From Hymenopus coronatus (lineage: Eukaryota; Arthropoda; Insecta; Mantodea; Hymenopodidae): a stretch of DNA of 64,000 bases. This document shows, piece by piece, positions 1 through 11,011 of this stretch (its first letter is position 1; every line of letters starts with the position of its first letter). The notes beneath the pieces were generated by a model that was not told where the DNA came from, did not search any database, and was given only the letters and a program-made list of their open reading frames with translations. The stretch covers positions 54,386,001 to 54,450,000 of the forward strand of contig CM060883.1 in the NCBI GenBank assembly GCA_030762935.1, read 5' to 3'. Both the position numbers and the translations under genes were made by a program.

Positions 1-945
1 TGGCCAGGAGTTGACGTGTTCCTATATGAGAAAAGTTTAATTATTTTAAACCTGAAATCAATACCAAGGAATATCTCGAAAACGGCCAACTCCACGAAAA
101 AAATTTTGTGATATAAATTGTGTTTTATCGTGATCTACATTTTTTGTATAACCAGTTTTTATCTATCTCTTACGGTTTACCGTCGCCCTCCGTGGTGTAA
201 TGGTTACCATGCTGACTTCATATACCCAAGGTCGCGGGTTCAAACCCGGCGGAGGACGACGGATTTTTTCGGGTGTAAAAATCCTTAGCAAGGCTTCCTT
301 CGGAAGGGAAGTAAAGCCGTTGGTCCCGTGTCGTAGATTTACGGCACGTAAAAGAACATCAAGCCTGATAGAGAGGCCTCTGAGCAAAATTAATCGGTCT
401 TTCACGCCCAGTATAGAATGGGACGCTGAGAACCACAGCAGTTAAAGAGCGTCCATAAATAATACGCCATTTACATTTTTACGGTTTACCAATTACACAA
501 ATATCAACAAAAATCATCCAGAATAAAGAGGTCTTCAGAGGCTATTCCCTGAAAATACAAGGAATACATTTTATTTGTCAGGTAAATATCTTTAACATAC
601 GATATTTTAATAAAATTAATTAGAACCATTCTTGAGAAAATCAAAAACTTCTAAAATTCATGTAAAGGATAGTTGGGGGTGGGGGATTTTCATGAATATC
701 TTTGTGTCGCATCCTTGGAAGACCGAATATAAATACTAAGTTTGGTGTTTAACGGTCTTTTCGTTTTTGAGCTATGCTGTCCACACACACGCACACACGC
801 ACACACGGATCTTTTTCCAAAAATGCTTTTTTTGGATTCCAGGGGACCCAAAACATGTATTTTCGATGAAATCTCTGTATCGAAATTTTGAGAGGAATAC
901 AATACTTTCTCTATACAATTTGTGTACAGTACGCGTAGAGAAAGT
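1..945 (-). mobile_element. 0.87-kb repeat, copy interrupted by a SINE
   Basis: This is the first of many copies of the dominant repeat of the window. In sense orientation (minus strand here) it starts at 945 with ACTTTCTCTAC and runs left, leaving the window before its 3' end. Family landmarks are visible: the GT-rich tract near 783-806, the paired 9-base arms around the TACCAAACTTGGTA-like site, blocks reading CCATTTTTGAGAAAATC and CTTACGGTTTACC in the antisense direction, and the CTCCTGGCCA-type block at position 1. A SINE at 182-479 splits the copy. No open reading frame is conserved between copies, so the family is non-coding. A Helentron-type non-autonomous element is my inference from its ends. 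Confidence 0.85.
182..479 (+). mobile_element. SINE family A, full-length, with target-site duplication
   Basis: A tRNA-derived SINE of about 298 bp. The head carries an A box (TGGTGTAATGGTTA) and a B box (GGTTCAAACCC); its 5' CCCTCCG can pair with CGGAGGA as in a tRNA acceptor stem. The body contains CTTCCTTCGGAAGGGAAGTA, a TGGTCCCGTG block and GCACGTAAAAGAAC, and ends GAATGGGACGCTGAGAACC then an A/T-rich tail. The 11-bp sequence TACGGTTTACC flanks it at 171-181 and 480-490, a clear target-site duplication inside a 0.87-kb repeat. The short reading frames overlapping it are artefacts. The body resembles the conserved central domains of some metazoan SINEs, but I cannot name the domain. Confidence 0.93.
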
Positions 946-1020
946 AAAAATGCATTATATTTTTTCGACATATTCCATTGCTCCGTATATGTCCCCTGCT
1001 GATTCTGCAGATATGAAATA

Positions 1021-1895
1021 AAAAATCTGATGAGTTACATTCACATGACTATATCTCTGCAATAAATTATTCTTAAAAAGCTAATACTTCTATTTACTTC
1101 ATGCTAATCAGTAAACAATTAGCAGAAATAGCTTTATTACTTGCTTCCTTGTAAGTAGAAGCTAAATAAGGGAGTACCATAGGCTAAAGTGATAATCAAT
1201 AGCTGGTTGATGTGTCACTGAAGTTCCTTTGTATGGACAGCAGTTGTCAAATTCCAGTATGAGAAAAGTATAAGTTTTTCATAGCAGAAACCAAAAATAA
1301 GGACTGTCTCCAAAACGATAAAAATGTTTATAACATAAATTGTGTGTTTTAACGTGTTCTACCATGTTTGTGTAGTAGATTTTGTCCATCTCTTACGGTT
1401 TAGCAGTTATTCAAAATTCGTAAAATTCATCCAGAATAAACTACTCTTCAGAGGCTATTCCCAGAAAATTCAAGATATACATTTAATTTCTCAGGTAAAT
1501 ATCTTTAGTATACGAAATTTTAATCAAAATCGTTAGAGCCATTTTTGAGAAAATCAAAGTTTTCGAAAAAAGTTCCATGTAAAGGGTAATTGGGGGTGGG
1601 GGGATTTTTCTCAAAATCTTCGTGTCGCATCCCTGGAAGATACTAAACTTAAATACCAAGTTTGGTATTTTACCTACTTTTCGTTTTTGAGTTATCGTCT
1701 TCACAGACATACTGACACACGGACACACTGACACACCCACACACGGACACAGACACCGACCTTTTTTCAAAAATGCTTTTTTTAGATAAAGGGGACCCTA
1801 AAACATATATTTCCGGTGAAATCTCGGTATCGAATTTTTGGGTGGAGTGCAATACCTTCTCTATACACTATGTACATAGTGCGTATAGAGAAAGT
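1021..1895 (-). mobile_element. 0.87-kb repeat, complete copy
   Basis: An apparently end-to-end copy of about 875 bp. The sense 3' end is at 1021 (AAAAATCTGATGAG on the plus strand) and the sense 5' end is at 1895. The 5' terminal palindrome is well kept here: CACTATGTACATAGTG at 1867-1882, in the antisense spelling. The GT/CA-rich tract lies around 1700-1755. It lies head-to-tail behind the copy ending at 945, with about 75 unrelated bases between. Confidence 0.88.
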
Positions 1896-1960
1896 AAAAA
1901 TTAAGTTCTTCCCATGCTCGGTGCAGCATGACCCTATCAATCTGTTCTGTGGACGTGAGC

Positions 1961-2765
1961 TTAAAATTTCACATAGCCCCACACAATAACTCGCGTGGGG
2001 TTAGGTAGGTAGAGCGCGGGGGCCATAATGGCAATTACTGATCATCATCCCCACCACGACAGGTCCATCGGTTTCTCAGTCTCCTGTTTAAGAATTCACG
2101 AACATCGTGATGGAAGTGGGGGAGTAGCGTCCTGTTGATAGATAAAGTCCACACTGTCTGTCTCCAGCTGTGAAATGAGCCTGTTTTCTAGCATGTCCAG
2201 ATACACATGTTCTGTAATGATCTTTTCGCAAAAGAAAAATGAACCGTAAACTTTAAACCGTGAAACTGCACATAGCACATTAGTTTTTGGTGAGTCTCGG
2301 ATGTACTGCACGATTATGTGGGGATTTTCTGTACCCCAGATTCGCACATCGCGCCTGTTCACTGTGGCATTCACAAAAAATGTTACTTCATCAGCGAAAA
2401 TGAGTTTCTCACAAAACCCATCCTCTTCCATAAGCTGTTGCATCTGTGCCGGAAATTGAAAGTGTCTGGTTTTGTCAGCGGGCGTTAGGGCTTGTAGCAA
2501 TTGCAAACCTTCTCCTTCAATCTTTGCAACGATCGGTTGTGAAATGTTCATTTCTCTGCTTGCTCTGTGAGCTACGAGCAAATATCGTCAGTAGTCCTTC
2601 AAGTGTTTCTCTAATCACTGTAAGCTATCCGCTTACAGGCATTCTGAAGCTAAAACTGCGCATACCATCGCCGGTGTTTGTTAAACTTAGTTCTAAGTAT
2701 CCTTGCATTGATACGACAGACTGATGTAAATGAAATTCAAGCGCAACATAAAGCTTTCTGGCCAT
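1961..2765 (-). pseudogene. Tc1/mariner-superfamily transposase pseudogene (DUF4817-type)
   Basis: A decayed DDE transposase reads on the minus strand through at least three frames. The N-terminal part (from an ATG at 2765) has LEFHLHQSV and, one frame over, RRWYAQF, matching the helix-turn-helix region that arthropod databases label DUF4817. The long open stretch 2581-2096 reads QLLQALTPADKTRHFQF, then IFADEVTFF (first catalytic Asp), VRIWGTENPH, DSPKTNVLCAVS and IYQQDATPP (second Asp). After a frameshift near 2105 it continues HFHHDVREFLNRRL, then RGGDDDQ and a stop, and a degenerate WGYVKF. I saw no terminal inverted repeats. Family recognition is confident; the element is dead. Confidence 0.8.
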
Positions 2766-3338
2766 TTTGAATAACTACTCACTCTGCTATGTTCTCGTGG
2801 CAGAAATCTGAAGCGCAGACTGCAACGAAACAAAACCTTGTGAACTTTTCTGTATGAGTGTTGAGTTTTGTGACAAGATTTTAAATAATATAGTCACAGT
2901 AAATTTATGGTCGGTTAGTCATTTGTATTAATTATTTTTTAATTTAATTGTGTGTAATAATTACATATATTCGTTAATTACATTTTATTTAAAATACTTA
3001 TTACTCAGAATGGCATTCAGCCATATCTCCTGTCCTTCCCAAGCTATAATAGTTTCATCGCTAATGCCTCTCTTTTTTAATTTTTTATTAGAATAACTAT
3101 TGATTTACAATCTGTTATTAACAGAGCATTCAATAAACGTGTTACAGGTAAGCACTGGAACATTAGGTATAGCTAAATCGGTTAGGTCCAAAGCGCTGTA
3201 GAAGGTCAATAGTAGTGCTGTGTTCAAGTAGATTTATGGCAAGGGAATTCAGAGGGTTACATAATCTCTGGGGATGTGAAGACTATGGAATGTGATTTCT
3301 TCCTTAATTGTGGGGATGCGTAGATCATTATATATGGT
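2766..3338. other. Unassigned A+T-rich spacer
   Basis: No coding region, RNA gene or recognisable repeat family seen. Part of it may be flank or terminal sequence of the transposase relic to the left, but no inverted repeat supports that. Confidence 0.5.
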
Positions 3339-3339
3339 G

Positions 3340-3567
3340 GCGTTAGAGTATACCATTGAGCATTGGCCAGACAACGCTGAGATCTGGATTCAAATCTCCA
3401 TAGGAGTAGTTTCCCTACGTCCAGTTACTACGTCCCTAAGTAGTTAGCGTACGTCCATACAGGTCGAATGATATCCATCCATCCATCCATCCATCTGTCT
3501 GTCTGTCTGTCTGTCTATCTTTAATCTATCTGTCTATCTGCATGTCTGCCTCTCTGTCTGTCTATCT
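3340..3567 (+). repeat. tRNA-like SINE fragment with tetranucleotide tail
   Basis: A tRNA-like head (GCGTTAGAGTATACCATTGA as a degenerate A box, GATTCAAATCTCC as the B box) is followed by about 70 bp of body. It ends in a simple-sequence tail: ATCC repeats (about 3473-3496), GTCT repeats (about 3497-3516), then mixed CTGT/CTAT to about 3567. A SINE ending in a simple repeat is the best reading. The head is too degenerate to be a functional tRNA, and no second copy in the window confirms the family. Confidence 0.5.
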
Positions 3568-3709
3568 TGTTGAATGAAAATGTCTATTTAGTAATCAATA
3601 TAATTATTGGAATTTTATTATTTTTTTATTTTCAGTAGAATGTGGTGTTTCCATGTTAGTTAGATGCTCATCTAAATATAATCCAAGATATTTAATGAGT
3701 ATGTTATAG

Positions 3710-4030
3710 GAGGCGCGAAATTCTATTTGGAAAATTTCCGTTCATCAATAATTTGGCAATGTGGCAACATAGTTGTTCAATCTGAGGTTCAAAGAATTCA
3801 AACCATATGCCTATGATTGATGACAGAATCGCCATGGTACGTGCGCAATACAATTCTGCATGACGACTTAGGGCTTTCGGAGGTAACGACATTCCTCTGC
3901 AAGAATTACACATGACTTCAAAGAAATTTCGCAAATTACCATATTCAGCAAATACCAGATAATTTACCGCCTGACCCACCACTGAGAAGACTAAAGCGAA
4001 GACGCCACGCGGACTTACAAATTTAACCAC
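3710..4030 (+). pseudogene. Jockey-like LINE reverse transcriptase, C-terminal fragment
   Basis: The plus strand translates with two in-frame stops to VQRIQTICL*LMTESPWYVR, then NTILHDDLGLSEV, and near the end a basic tail LRRLKRRRHADL. The segment APWYVRN..LH.DL is a hallmark of the region after the reverse transcriptase in jockey-like LINEs, and the basic tail fits their C terminus. Upstream polymerase sequence is not recognisable. The 108-residue open frame on the opposite strand (4030-3704) is a shadow. Family assignment is from memory of these C termini. Confidence 0.7.
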
Positions 4031-4186
4031 AGAACACCCTCTAGCTTATCGTTGGACAAGAACCTGAACACACGTGACATCTTTGTATTTTCAGAATTTC
4101 AGATGTATTCACAATTACAATTTATCCAATTATACAATAAAGTTATCTTATGAGAAAAAAATCCCTTAAGACTGTAATTTCTAGTT

Positions 4187-4965
4187 ACTTTTACTATCAC
4201 GTACAAGTACATAGTTGATATACAAAATTTTTACATGTCACTCAAAACTTTGAAGTCTAGATTTCACCAGAAATATATATTTTGAGGACCATTGAAAAAA
4301 AAAACGATTTTTAGAAGTATTTTTAGGTACATGTGTGTTTGTGCATGTATCTGTCTATAAACAGCATAACTCAAAACGAAAAGTCGTTTAAGCATCAAAG
4401 CTGACATTTAATTTTAGCATATTCCAAGGATGTAACACGAAGAAAATTCCAACTCCAAACTACCCTTTACATGAAACATTTTTATAAAATTTTGATTTTG
4501 TCAAAAATGGTTCCAATGATTTTGATTAAGACACCTTATGTAAAATATTTTTCATGGAAATGAAATATTTATATAAAATGTTCTGGAAATGGCATTTGAA
4601 GCCCTCTGGATGAATTTTGCATGACTAGTAAACTAGACAGAAGCTACACAAAAATCCAGATCTCGTTAAAGAACATCATTTGTATCAGATATTTTTGTGG
4701 AGTTAAACATTTGAAGGAATTTCTTGTTATTGATGAACATTTTCCAACACTTAAAAACATTTCTCAAAGGGATGTTATCATTTGTTTTTCTTATGTTTTA
4801 CTCCTAGCAATATGACAGAATCAAATTTCTATAACATCACATGATCAGCAACTAGCTTTAAAAAAATGACTATCGCTTTAGCCCAGCCCAGTATATTTTC
4901 CTTCTACTTACGAGGAACTTAGAAATAAGCCATTTCTACTAATATTTATCTCTATTTCCGCGACA
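4187..4965 (+). mobile_element. 0.87-kb repeat, diverged copy
   Basis: Begins with a worn 5' end (ACTTTTACTATCACGTAC..GTACATAG) and keeps the order of family blocks: TTTCACCAGAAATATATATT, a GTGTGTTTGTGC tract, AACTCAAAACGAAAAG, CAAGGATGTAACACGAAG and CTACCCTTTACATG. It ends in the late block GCTTTAGCCCAGCCCAGTAT...TTTATCTC, where it breaks into a second partial copy. Confidence 0.75.
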
Positions 4966-5253
4966 TCCCTTGTTATTGGTGCACATTTTCCAATACTTAA
5001 CTTCTCTCAAGCGGTGTGTCATTATTCGAACTGTTTCCCACAGCAAAGCAAGTCCGGGGGAAATGAGGCGCATGCTAATATGCTAAGCCGGACTGTGTCG
5101 TGTACTCTGTACTTGTTGCACGGTTAAAAAACAGATACGATAACACATTCCTTTCAGGGACTTTCTCTCCGTTGGCGAACAGTATTTCTTTTGGTTTACT
5201 CCTAACTACACAAAGAAAACCGAATTTCTATGTCATCACATAGCGACTAGCTT
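4966..5253 (+). mobile_element. 0.87-kb repeat, 3'-half fragments
   Basis: Two pieces (about 4966-5045 and 5165-5253) match the region of the family from TTGTTATTGGT...AATACTTAA to TCACATAGCGACTAGCTT. Between them lie about 120 unassigned bases, more GC-rich than the rest. The right piece abuts the 3' end of an oppositely oriented copy at 5254. Confidence 0.6.
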
Positions 5254-6095
5254 AAAAATCTGATGTGTCCCATTCACATTACCTTCTCTAGTTGTTCTGC
5301 AAACAAACCTTTTATTCAAAAGATTAATATTTTATCTACATCATGATAATCACGATAAACCCAAGCAGAATTAATCTTATTACTTAATTCCTTGTAAGTA
5401 TAAGCGAAATAAGGCAATGCATAGGCTAAAGCGATAGTCAAGTCCTTTAAAATTCGGTCGCTATGTGAAACAGTTGAAATTCCATTCTCTTTGCTTGCCA
5501 GGGGTAAACAAACGAAAAGAAAGATGTCTTCCCATTTGAGGAAAGTTTAAGTAACTTAATATTGAAACCAGTAATCCAAAATATCTCGAAAACAGTTAAC
5601 TTTACAAAAATTATATAGCATTAATTGTGTGTTTTAATGGGATCTACACTTTTATATAGTAAGTTTTTATGTAGTTTGCTAGTTATACAAAAGCCATCGG
5701 AAATGAAGTGGTCTTCAGAGGCTATTCCTAGAAAATTCAAGATATACATTTAGTTTGTTATAAAAATAACTTAAATATAAGGTATTTTAATCAAAATTGT
5801 TAGAGCCGTTTTTGAAAAAAGAAATCGAAAAATGTTCCATGTAAAGGGTACTGGGGCGAGGAGTGATTTCTTGAAACTCTTTCTGTCGTATCTTTAAAAA
5901 TACCAAACTTAAATATCAATTTTGTCATTTAACCTACGGTTTTGAGCTTTACTGCCCACACACACACACACACACGGATTTATTTCTAAAATTTCTGTTT
6001 TATAAAGCAGGAGTATCAAAACATGTATTTCCGGTAAAATCTCAAATTTTGGGTGGAATACAATTCCTTCTATATACACTATCTGTAGAGAAAGT
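5254..6095 (-). mobile_element. 0.87-kb repeat, complete copy
   Basis: The sense 3' end at 5254 reads AAAAATCTGATGTGTCCC on the plus strand and the sense 5' end reads GTAGAGAAAGT at 6085-6095. The CA tract lies at about 5957-5975. The 5' palindrome is shortened (CACTATCTGTAGAGAAAG). Confidence 0.85.
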
Positions 6096-6102
6096 ATAAA
6101 TC

Positions 6103-6282
6103 GACTATCGCTTTAGCCCAGTGTGTTTCTCTTTTATTTACAAGGTGTTATATTAACATAATTTCTGCTAATTTTATCTCGATTAATATGAAATATATAG
6201 CAGAATAAGCTTTTATAAGAAAAGTTTTTGCAAAATAGGCAGAGAAGGTACCTAGTTCAGATCATCAGATTTTTTTTTTTTT
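6103..6282 (+). mobile_element. 0.87-kb repeat, 3' fragment
   Basis: Last quarter of the family: GACTATCGCTTTAGCCCAG, then GCAGAGAAGGTACC near the usual GTAGAGAAAGT site, ending ATCAGATTTTTT. A T-rich spacer of about 70 bp separates it from the next copy. Confidence 0.7.
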
Positions 6283-6355
6283 ATTTTCATTCTAACTTTT
6301 CTTTTTTATGTATTTTCTACTTATCTCTTCAAGCTCTAAGTTATTACTTTCTCTG

Positions 6356-7200
6356 CCCGCACTATGTACATAGTGTATAGAGAAGGTATTGTATTGCACC
6401 CAAAAATTCGATACCGAGATTTCACCGGAAATACATTATTTAGGCCCCCCCCTGAATCCAAAAAAAAGCATTATTGGAAAAGGGTCCGTGTGTGTCTGTG
6501 TGTCTGTGAATAGCATAGCACAGAAACGAAAAGACCGTTGAATACCAAACTTGGTATTTAAGTTTGGTATATTCCAAGGATGCGACACGAAGATTTTCAA
6601 GAAAAACCCCCACCCCAACTACCCTTTACATGGACATTTTTTCGAAAATTTTTGTTTCTGAAAAATGGCTCTAACGATTTTGTTTAAAATATCGTATATT
6701 AAAGATATTTACCTGACAAATAAAATGTATATATTATCTGGGAATAGCCTCTGAAGATTAATTTATTCTAGATGAATTTCAAGGAATTTTGCATAACTGC
6801 TAAACCATAAGAGATGGGCAAAAACTTAGCACACAAAAAATGTAGAGCACATTAAAACACACAATTTATGTTATATATTTTTTATTCGTGGAGTTTATCG
6901 TTTTTGACATATTCCTTGTTTTTGTTTTCAGCTATGAAAACCTTATACTTTTCTCATACAGGAATTTGTCAACTCCTGTCCATACAAACAAAGAAACTTC
7001 AGTCACATAGCAACCAGCTTTTGATCATTAGTTTAGCCTATAGATTTCCCTTTTGCTTTCAAGGAAGCAAGTAATAAGGCTATTTGTGCTAATGTTTTCT
7101 CGATTAGCATGAAGTAAATAGAAGCATATGCTTTTTAACAATAATTTGTTGCAGAGAGATAGAAAAAGTCATGAGAATGGAACACATCAGATTTTTTTTT
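6356..7200 (+). mobile_element. 0.87-kb repeat, complete copy
   Basis: A full-length plus-strand copy (about 845 bp) that can serve as a reference. ACTTTCTCTGCCCGCACTAT opens it, and ACATAGTGTATAGAGAAGG closes the 5' palindrome. GTGTGTGTCTGTGTGTCTGT lies at about 6487-6510 and the paired arms AAATACCAAACTTGGTATTT are at about 6539-6562. It ends AGAAAAAGTCATGAGAATGG and ACACATCAG plus a T run. The short frames across it are not conserved in other copies. Confidence 0.88.
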
Positions 7201-7860
7201 ATTTTCATTAAACGTTTATTATTTAACATTCCTGTAGCAGCCGCGCAGTCCAAGAAGTACACGTGGAACTTTTTTGAGTTCCCTGAAATAAAATAATTAA
7301 AACTTTTAATGTTATCGCTCTGTAGAACGGTTTCCTCATTAAACAAAAGGCTTTTGGGACTACTTTGTTTTCAGGGATAAGTTATCTTGTAGAAACGGCA
7401 GCCGAAGGCTTCGCTCCCTGTATATCTTGTTAAAGAAGAGGGAGACGGAATTGAGCGAAGGTGCGCCGATATAAATATTTACTCAGAGAGCCGCACTAAA
7501 ATATTCCGCTGAGATACGTTTGATAATAAATAAAACTGCAAGAAGGATGCTAAAAGCATAAAAGTTAAATGTGAGGAGCAGAAAACAAACCTTATGAAGC
7601 CTTAAATATCTCCCGGAGGAGCAATAGGAAGGGAGAAAAACAAATTCGAAACGCTGCTCTATGGAGAAAACGAGAAGGCCTCTTCCGTAGCTGCGGCTCA
7701 GTACGGAATTTCAGAACGACTCTGCACAGTATAGGACAAATTGGTCAGAATGTGAATAGATAAGATCATCTTATTTTGTATCCCAAGATTTTATCGTTCA
7801 ATCAATTATTATTAATGCTGCTTTTGCAACGTTCGTAATTACTAATATCGTAAGTCAGTT
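7201..7860. other. Unassigned region
   Basis: Nothing recognised: no supported gene, RNA or repeat family. Short frames here lack start context and known motifs. Confidence 0.5.
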
Positions 7861-7864
7861 TTTA

Positions 7865-7957
7865 TTTTTTAGTATATAGAAGAATAAGCTTTTATAAGAA
7901 TAAGCTTTTGCAAAATAGGCAGAGAAAGTAACGTATATCATACCATCAGATTCCATG
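7865..7957 (+). mobile_element. 0.87-kb repeat, 3' fragment
   Basis: AGAATAAGCTTTTATAAGAA, then AGGCAGAGAAAGTAAC and CCATCAGATT match the 3' end of the family, as at 6200-6280. It marks the point where the R1-type LINE to its right is cut off. Confidence 0.6.
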
Positions 7958-7974
7958 AATCAAACAACCAGTCA

Positions 7975-8850
7975 TTTATATCCGCCCTTCCTCTACGACG
8001 TGTTAATTTCCTCCTAATTGCAAAACATTCTTTCCGACTTGTCCCGATTTATTCATTCCACCAAAGAGGAACTTTTCGGTTTTGATATTCTCCATGTACT
8101 GATAGACTTTTTCTATACGTCTGACTAAGAACTTCCATACAGTGGGGTACTCACTCTTTCTTTTCCTCTTAGAGTGCTAATTTCTTCTTCCAATTCTAGC
8201 TGAAAAATTTCCTTATCATACATTATTTTCTGACCTTCCTTGTCTCCCTTCTTCTCCTTTTCCCATATTCTCACCTCAAAGTATATGGGGCTGTGATCAG
8301 TAATCAATTCATCATCCAGCATCTTCCAATTTAAAATTTTCCTGGCTATTTTTTGCGTTGAGCAAGTAATATCGATGAGTGATTCACTCGTTCCTCTAAT
8401 GAAGGTTGGTTTCCCCCCCAGTATTATGTATTACCAAATTTAATGAATCCATCCAATCAGCAAAAAAATTCTCACCTGACATCTATGTGGGTGAACCCCA
8501 TCTTGGGAACTTTACATTTAAATCACCTAAAATAATAACTTCTCCTCTTTGACTTCTTACTTCTTCCATTAAAACAACAATATATTTTTTGAACTCATCA
8601 AATAAAATATTTGGGGAACAATAGATACTAAAATTATTTAATATGAGTCTAATAAATCCTTCACCCTTCTCTATAGCTTTTATCCGTACATCCTTATTTT
8701 TAAAATAAGCTGCCACATCCACATTTTTATCTATCGTCCATCTAGAATCTGGCATTAGTTTTCTATTTGGCTCACTAACAAGAATAATATCTATATTTCT
8801 TTCTCTGACATTAGGTGTGCCTTATCATGCGCTATCCTCGATCTATTAAG
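7975..8850 (-). pseudogene. LINE ORF2 fragment: endonuclease domain and linker
   Basis: Reading right to left with several frameshifts: NLNRSRIAHDKAHLMSE (the start typical of R1-clade ORF2), NIDIILVSEPNRKL, then RGEVIILGDLNVKFPRWGS (8483-8755), the Asp/Asn catalytic motif of an exonuclease-endonuclease-phosphatase domain. LITDHSPIYFEV (8125-8322) is the SDH-type C-terminal catalytic His motif. A linker follows whose frames read VPLWWNE and RKECFAIRRKLTRRRGRAD, as in R1-type elements before the polymerase. The enzyme would nick target DNA for target-primed reverse transcription. Frameshifts and stops make this copy inactive. Confidence 0.75.
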
Positions 8851-10879
8851 ATTCAATTGCAATATTTTCATTGTTGGTGGTATTTTCTCTGGTCTCTGTA
8901 ACCTCTCTAAGATAGGAGCATCTTCTCGGATTCAATCTATGTCCTTCCACTTTGCATTTTATGCAATATGGTTTATTTGTGCATTCTATTGCCTTGTGCC
9001 CTTTATGACCGCAGTTCATACAAAGGTCTGATCTATCTGGACCAGTGCACTTCACCGCAGTTTGTCCGGTCTCCAAACATCTAAAACACCTTATGACTGG
9101 AATTCTTTCACGGATAGGACAGTTTACCTATCCTATCCGTATTTTTGTTTTTTTTAAAAGGTACTCTGCCAGTGTACCTTCGAGGGTTATGGTCACAGCC
9201 TGGTTTCCATATCTCAATGGTCTCAGTGCACCAACTATAAGATCACCTTCTTTAGCCCCTGTTTCTACAGACAGAGCCGATTCTACTTCCTCTCTTGTGG
9301 TAGTTATATCCATTCCGTACTTGTGCAGTGTTTTGGTATTCTTTGTTTCAAACACTTTTACTCCTTCCAGTTTCTGTTTTAATTCTTTACGTAATATCCA
9401 AGCCGCCTCTTTTCCTCCATCTACAGTAAGTCGGAGACTTCCAGTTGCAGTTCTCCTCACTTTATCTATGCGAATTCCTATCTGTTCTATATCTATCTTG
9501 CTTTTCACCTTATTTAGTATATCTGCATAGATCTTCTCTTGGGATTTAATTATAATTTCCTCGTTTCGTACAATCCTGGGCTTTATATTTCTTATTCTTT
9601 GCTTATCTAACTGTTGTCTATCCTTTGGAAACATTTAGTTTACATTAAATTCACTTTAGACATCAGGAACTCCAATATTTTTCCTATATAGTCCCTGTTT
9701 AGACCTTCTGGTATAATCAATACTAAGTTACTTGTTTTCTCTTTTATAACTTGTTGTCTTAATGCTTCTATTAAGGAGTAAAAGTCCTTCATATCATTAA
9801 TTTCTCGCTCTATATCTAGGGTAATAAATTTTGATGCTTTTATCCATTCTCTACAACTTATCTTGGTTTCCTTGACAATATACTCAAGTTGTCCATCCTC
9901 ACATCCTTCTTCAAACATGTCCTATTTTTCTGGGTATAATTTAAATACCTCCTTAGCAATACCTTCTCCCCCTTTTCTTTTGGATCCATAAGGATAGCTA
10001 TGTCACTTTCTACTCCCGTCTTAAATGGGTTGCCTGATATTAAATTTGCAACACGAAAGCATCTTTCTGGCCATTTTACATCTGGGAGTAATGACACATC
10101 CTCGTAACTATGCCCCTCTTTCACGCCCTTTCTACTCCGGATATATCCTCATGGCCAGAATGAGTCATTTCTGTCTGAGTGCCAGTAGTGACCCTATTTG
10201 TCCATTTACATTTAGATGTCTCTCCTCTATCCTCATCTTTCTTATCCTGCATGTCTATACTTATTTTATTACTGCTTGACTTTTTACTTTTATTTTCCTT
10301 CAGAAGAAAGGTGCCTGCAGATCATAATATCGACCTGGAAAAATATACTCTCTACATTTTCTTTATATCTGTCTTCGTGCTAGTTATAGTCTTCACCAAG
10401 ATTCTCAGTTCAATTAAAGTTTTTTCCAGCTTATCCATTCCGTTCTTAAAATCATGAAAATCCTCTGATAAGGCGTATCCTTCTCTTTGCCTTTTGTTTG
10501 ATGAATTTACTTTTTTCAATCTCTTCTTTCACATTTTTTTGATCGATCACATCATTCATGCAGCCGGTAGATCCACGCCTCAAAGAGGGCGGTGACCCCT
10601 AACAAAGGACCGTTTCTCAAAAGGATATTTTATAATATCCTAAACTTCAAGAACTAGGCCATTTTCTTTTTTCCCATGTTCCATAGTTCCAGTAACGTTT
10701 TTCTGCACTCCATCCTCGTTTCCTACTGAAGATGCTGCGCAGTCGTTTGCTAACGATCGGATGAGGCCTGCACGAACACCTTGAACACCAACAGGAACTG
10801 GGGTTCCGACTCCATGCTCCGTAAACAATTCTGTCGTTTCACCTTTATTCATAATTGTAGCGAATGATGGGGCTGCCAT
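8850..10879 (-). pseudogene. LINE ORF1 (gag-like, zinc knuckles), frameshifted
   Basis: A candidate N terminus starts MAAPSFATIMNKGETTEL (10879-10640). After stops, a heptad-like stretch around 10340-10470 reads FKNGMDKLEKTLIELRILV, a likely coiled coil. The best-preserved block (9634-9128) contains KVRRTATGSLRLTV and YGNQAVTITLEGTLAEYLL, the RRM-like/ORF1 core of R1-type gag. After a frameshift come three Cys-His zinc knuckles at about 9100-8925: a first with Gln in place of His (CLETGQTAVKC), then CMNCGHKGHKAIEC and CIKCKVEGHRLNPRRC. The protein would bind element RNA. Multiple frame breaks mark it as dead. Confidence 0.7.
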
Positions 10880-10924
10880 CCGGAATTCCTTAGTTCTTTG
10901 AACATAGGTGACTTATCTAGTGTT

Positions 10925-10927
10925 GTA

Positions 10928-11011
<84 letters not shown>

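Larger units (their letters stand above)
7958..10880 (-). mobile_element. R1-type non-LTR retrotransposon lacking its reverse transcriptase
   Basis: Minus-strand LINE with a gag-like ORF1 (10879 to about 8850) followed by an apurinic-type endonuclease region (about 8850-7975). The coding sequence stops just after the endonuclease-to-polymerase linker, so the whole reverse transcriptase is missing. That is a 3' truncation, whereas LINEs are normally 5'-truncated, so a later deletion or rearrangement is likely. The 5' end lies within about 40 bp of a 1.3-kb trinucleotide repeat. R1-clade lineages include elements targeted to simple repeats, which is why the neighbour matters. Confidence 0.75.

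Noticed and set aside
163..445. Paired 80-residue frames on both strands, recurring at 57753-58053 and 61526-61723
   Set aside because: They are translations of SINE family A; recurrence reflects the repeat, not a gene.
3704..4030. 108-residue minus-strand frame
   Set aside because: It is the shadow of the jockey-like C-terminal relic on the plus strand, which has recognisable motifs.
9045..9530. 161-residue plus-strand frame
   Set aside because: Antisense shadow of the R1-type ORF1, whose gag and zinc-knuckle motifs lie on the minus strand.
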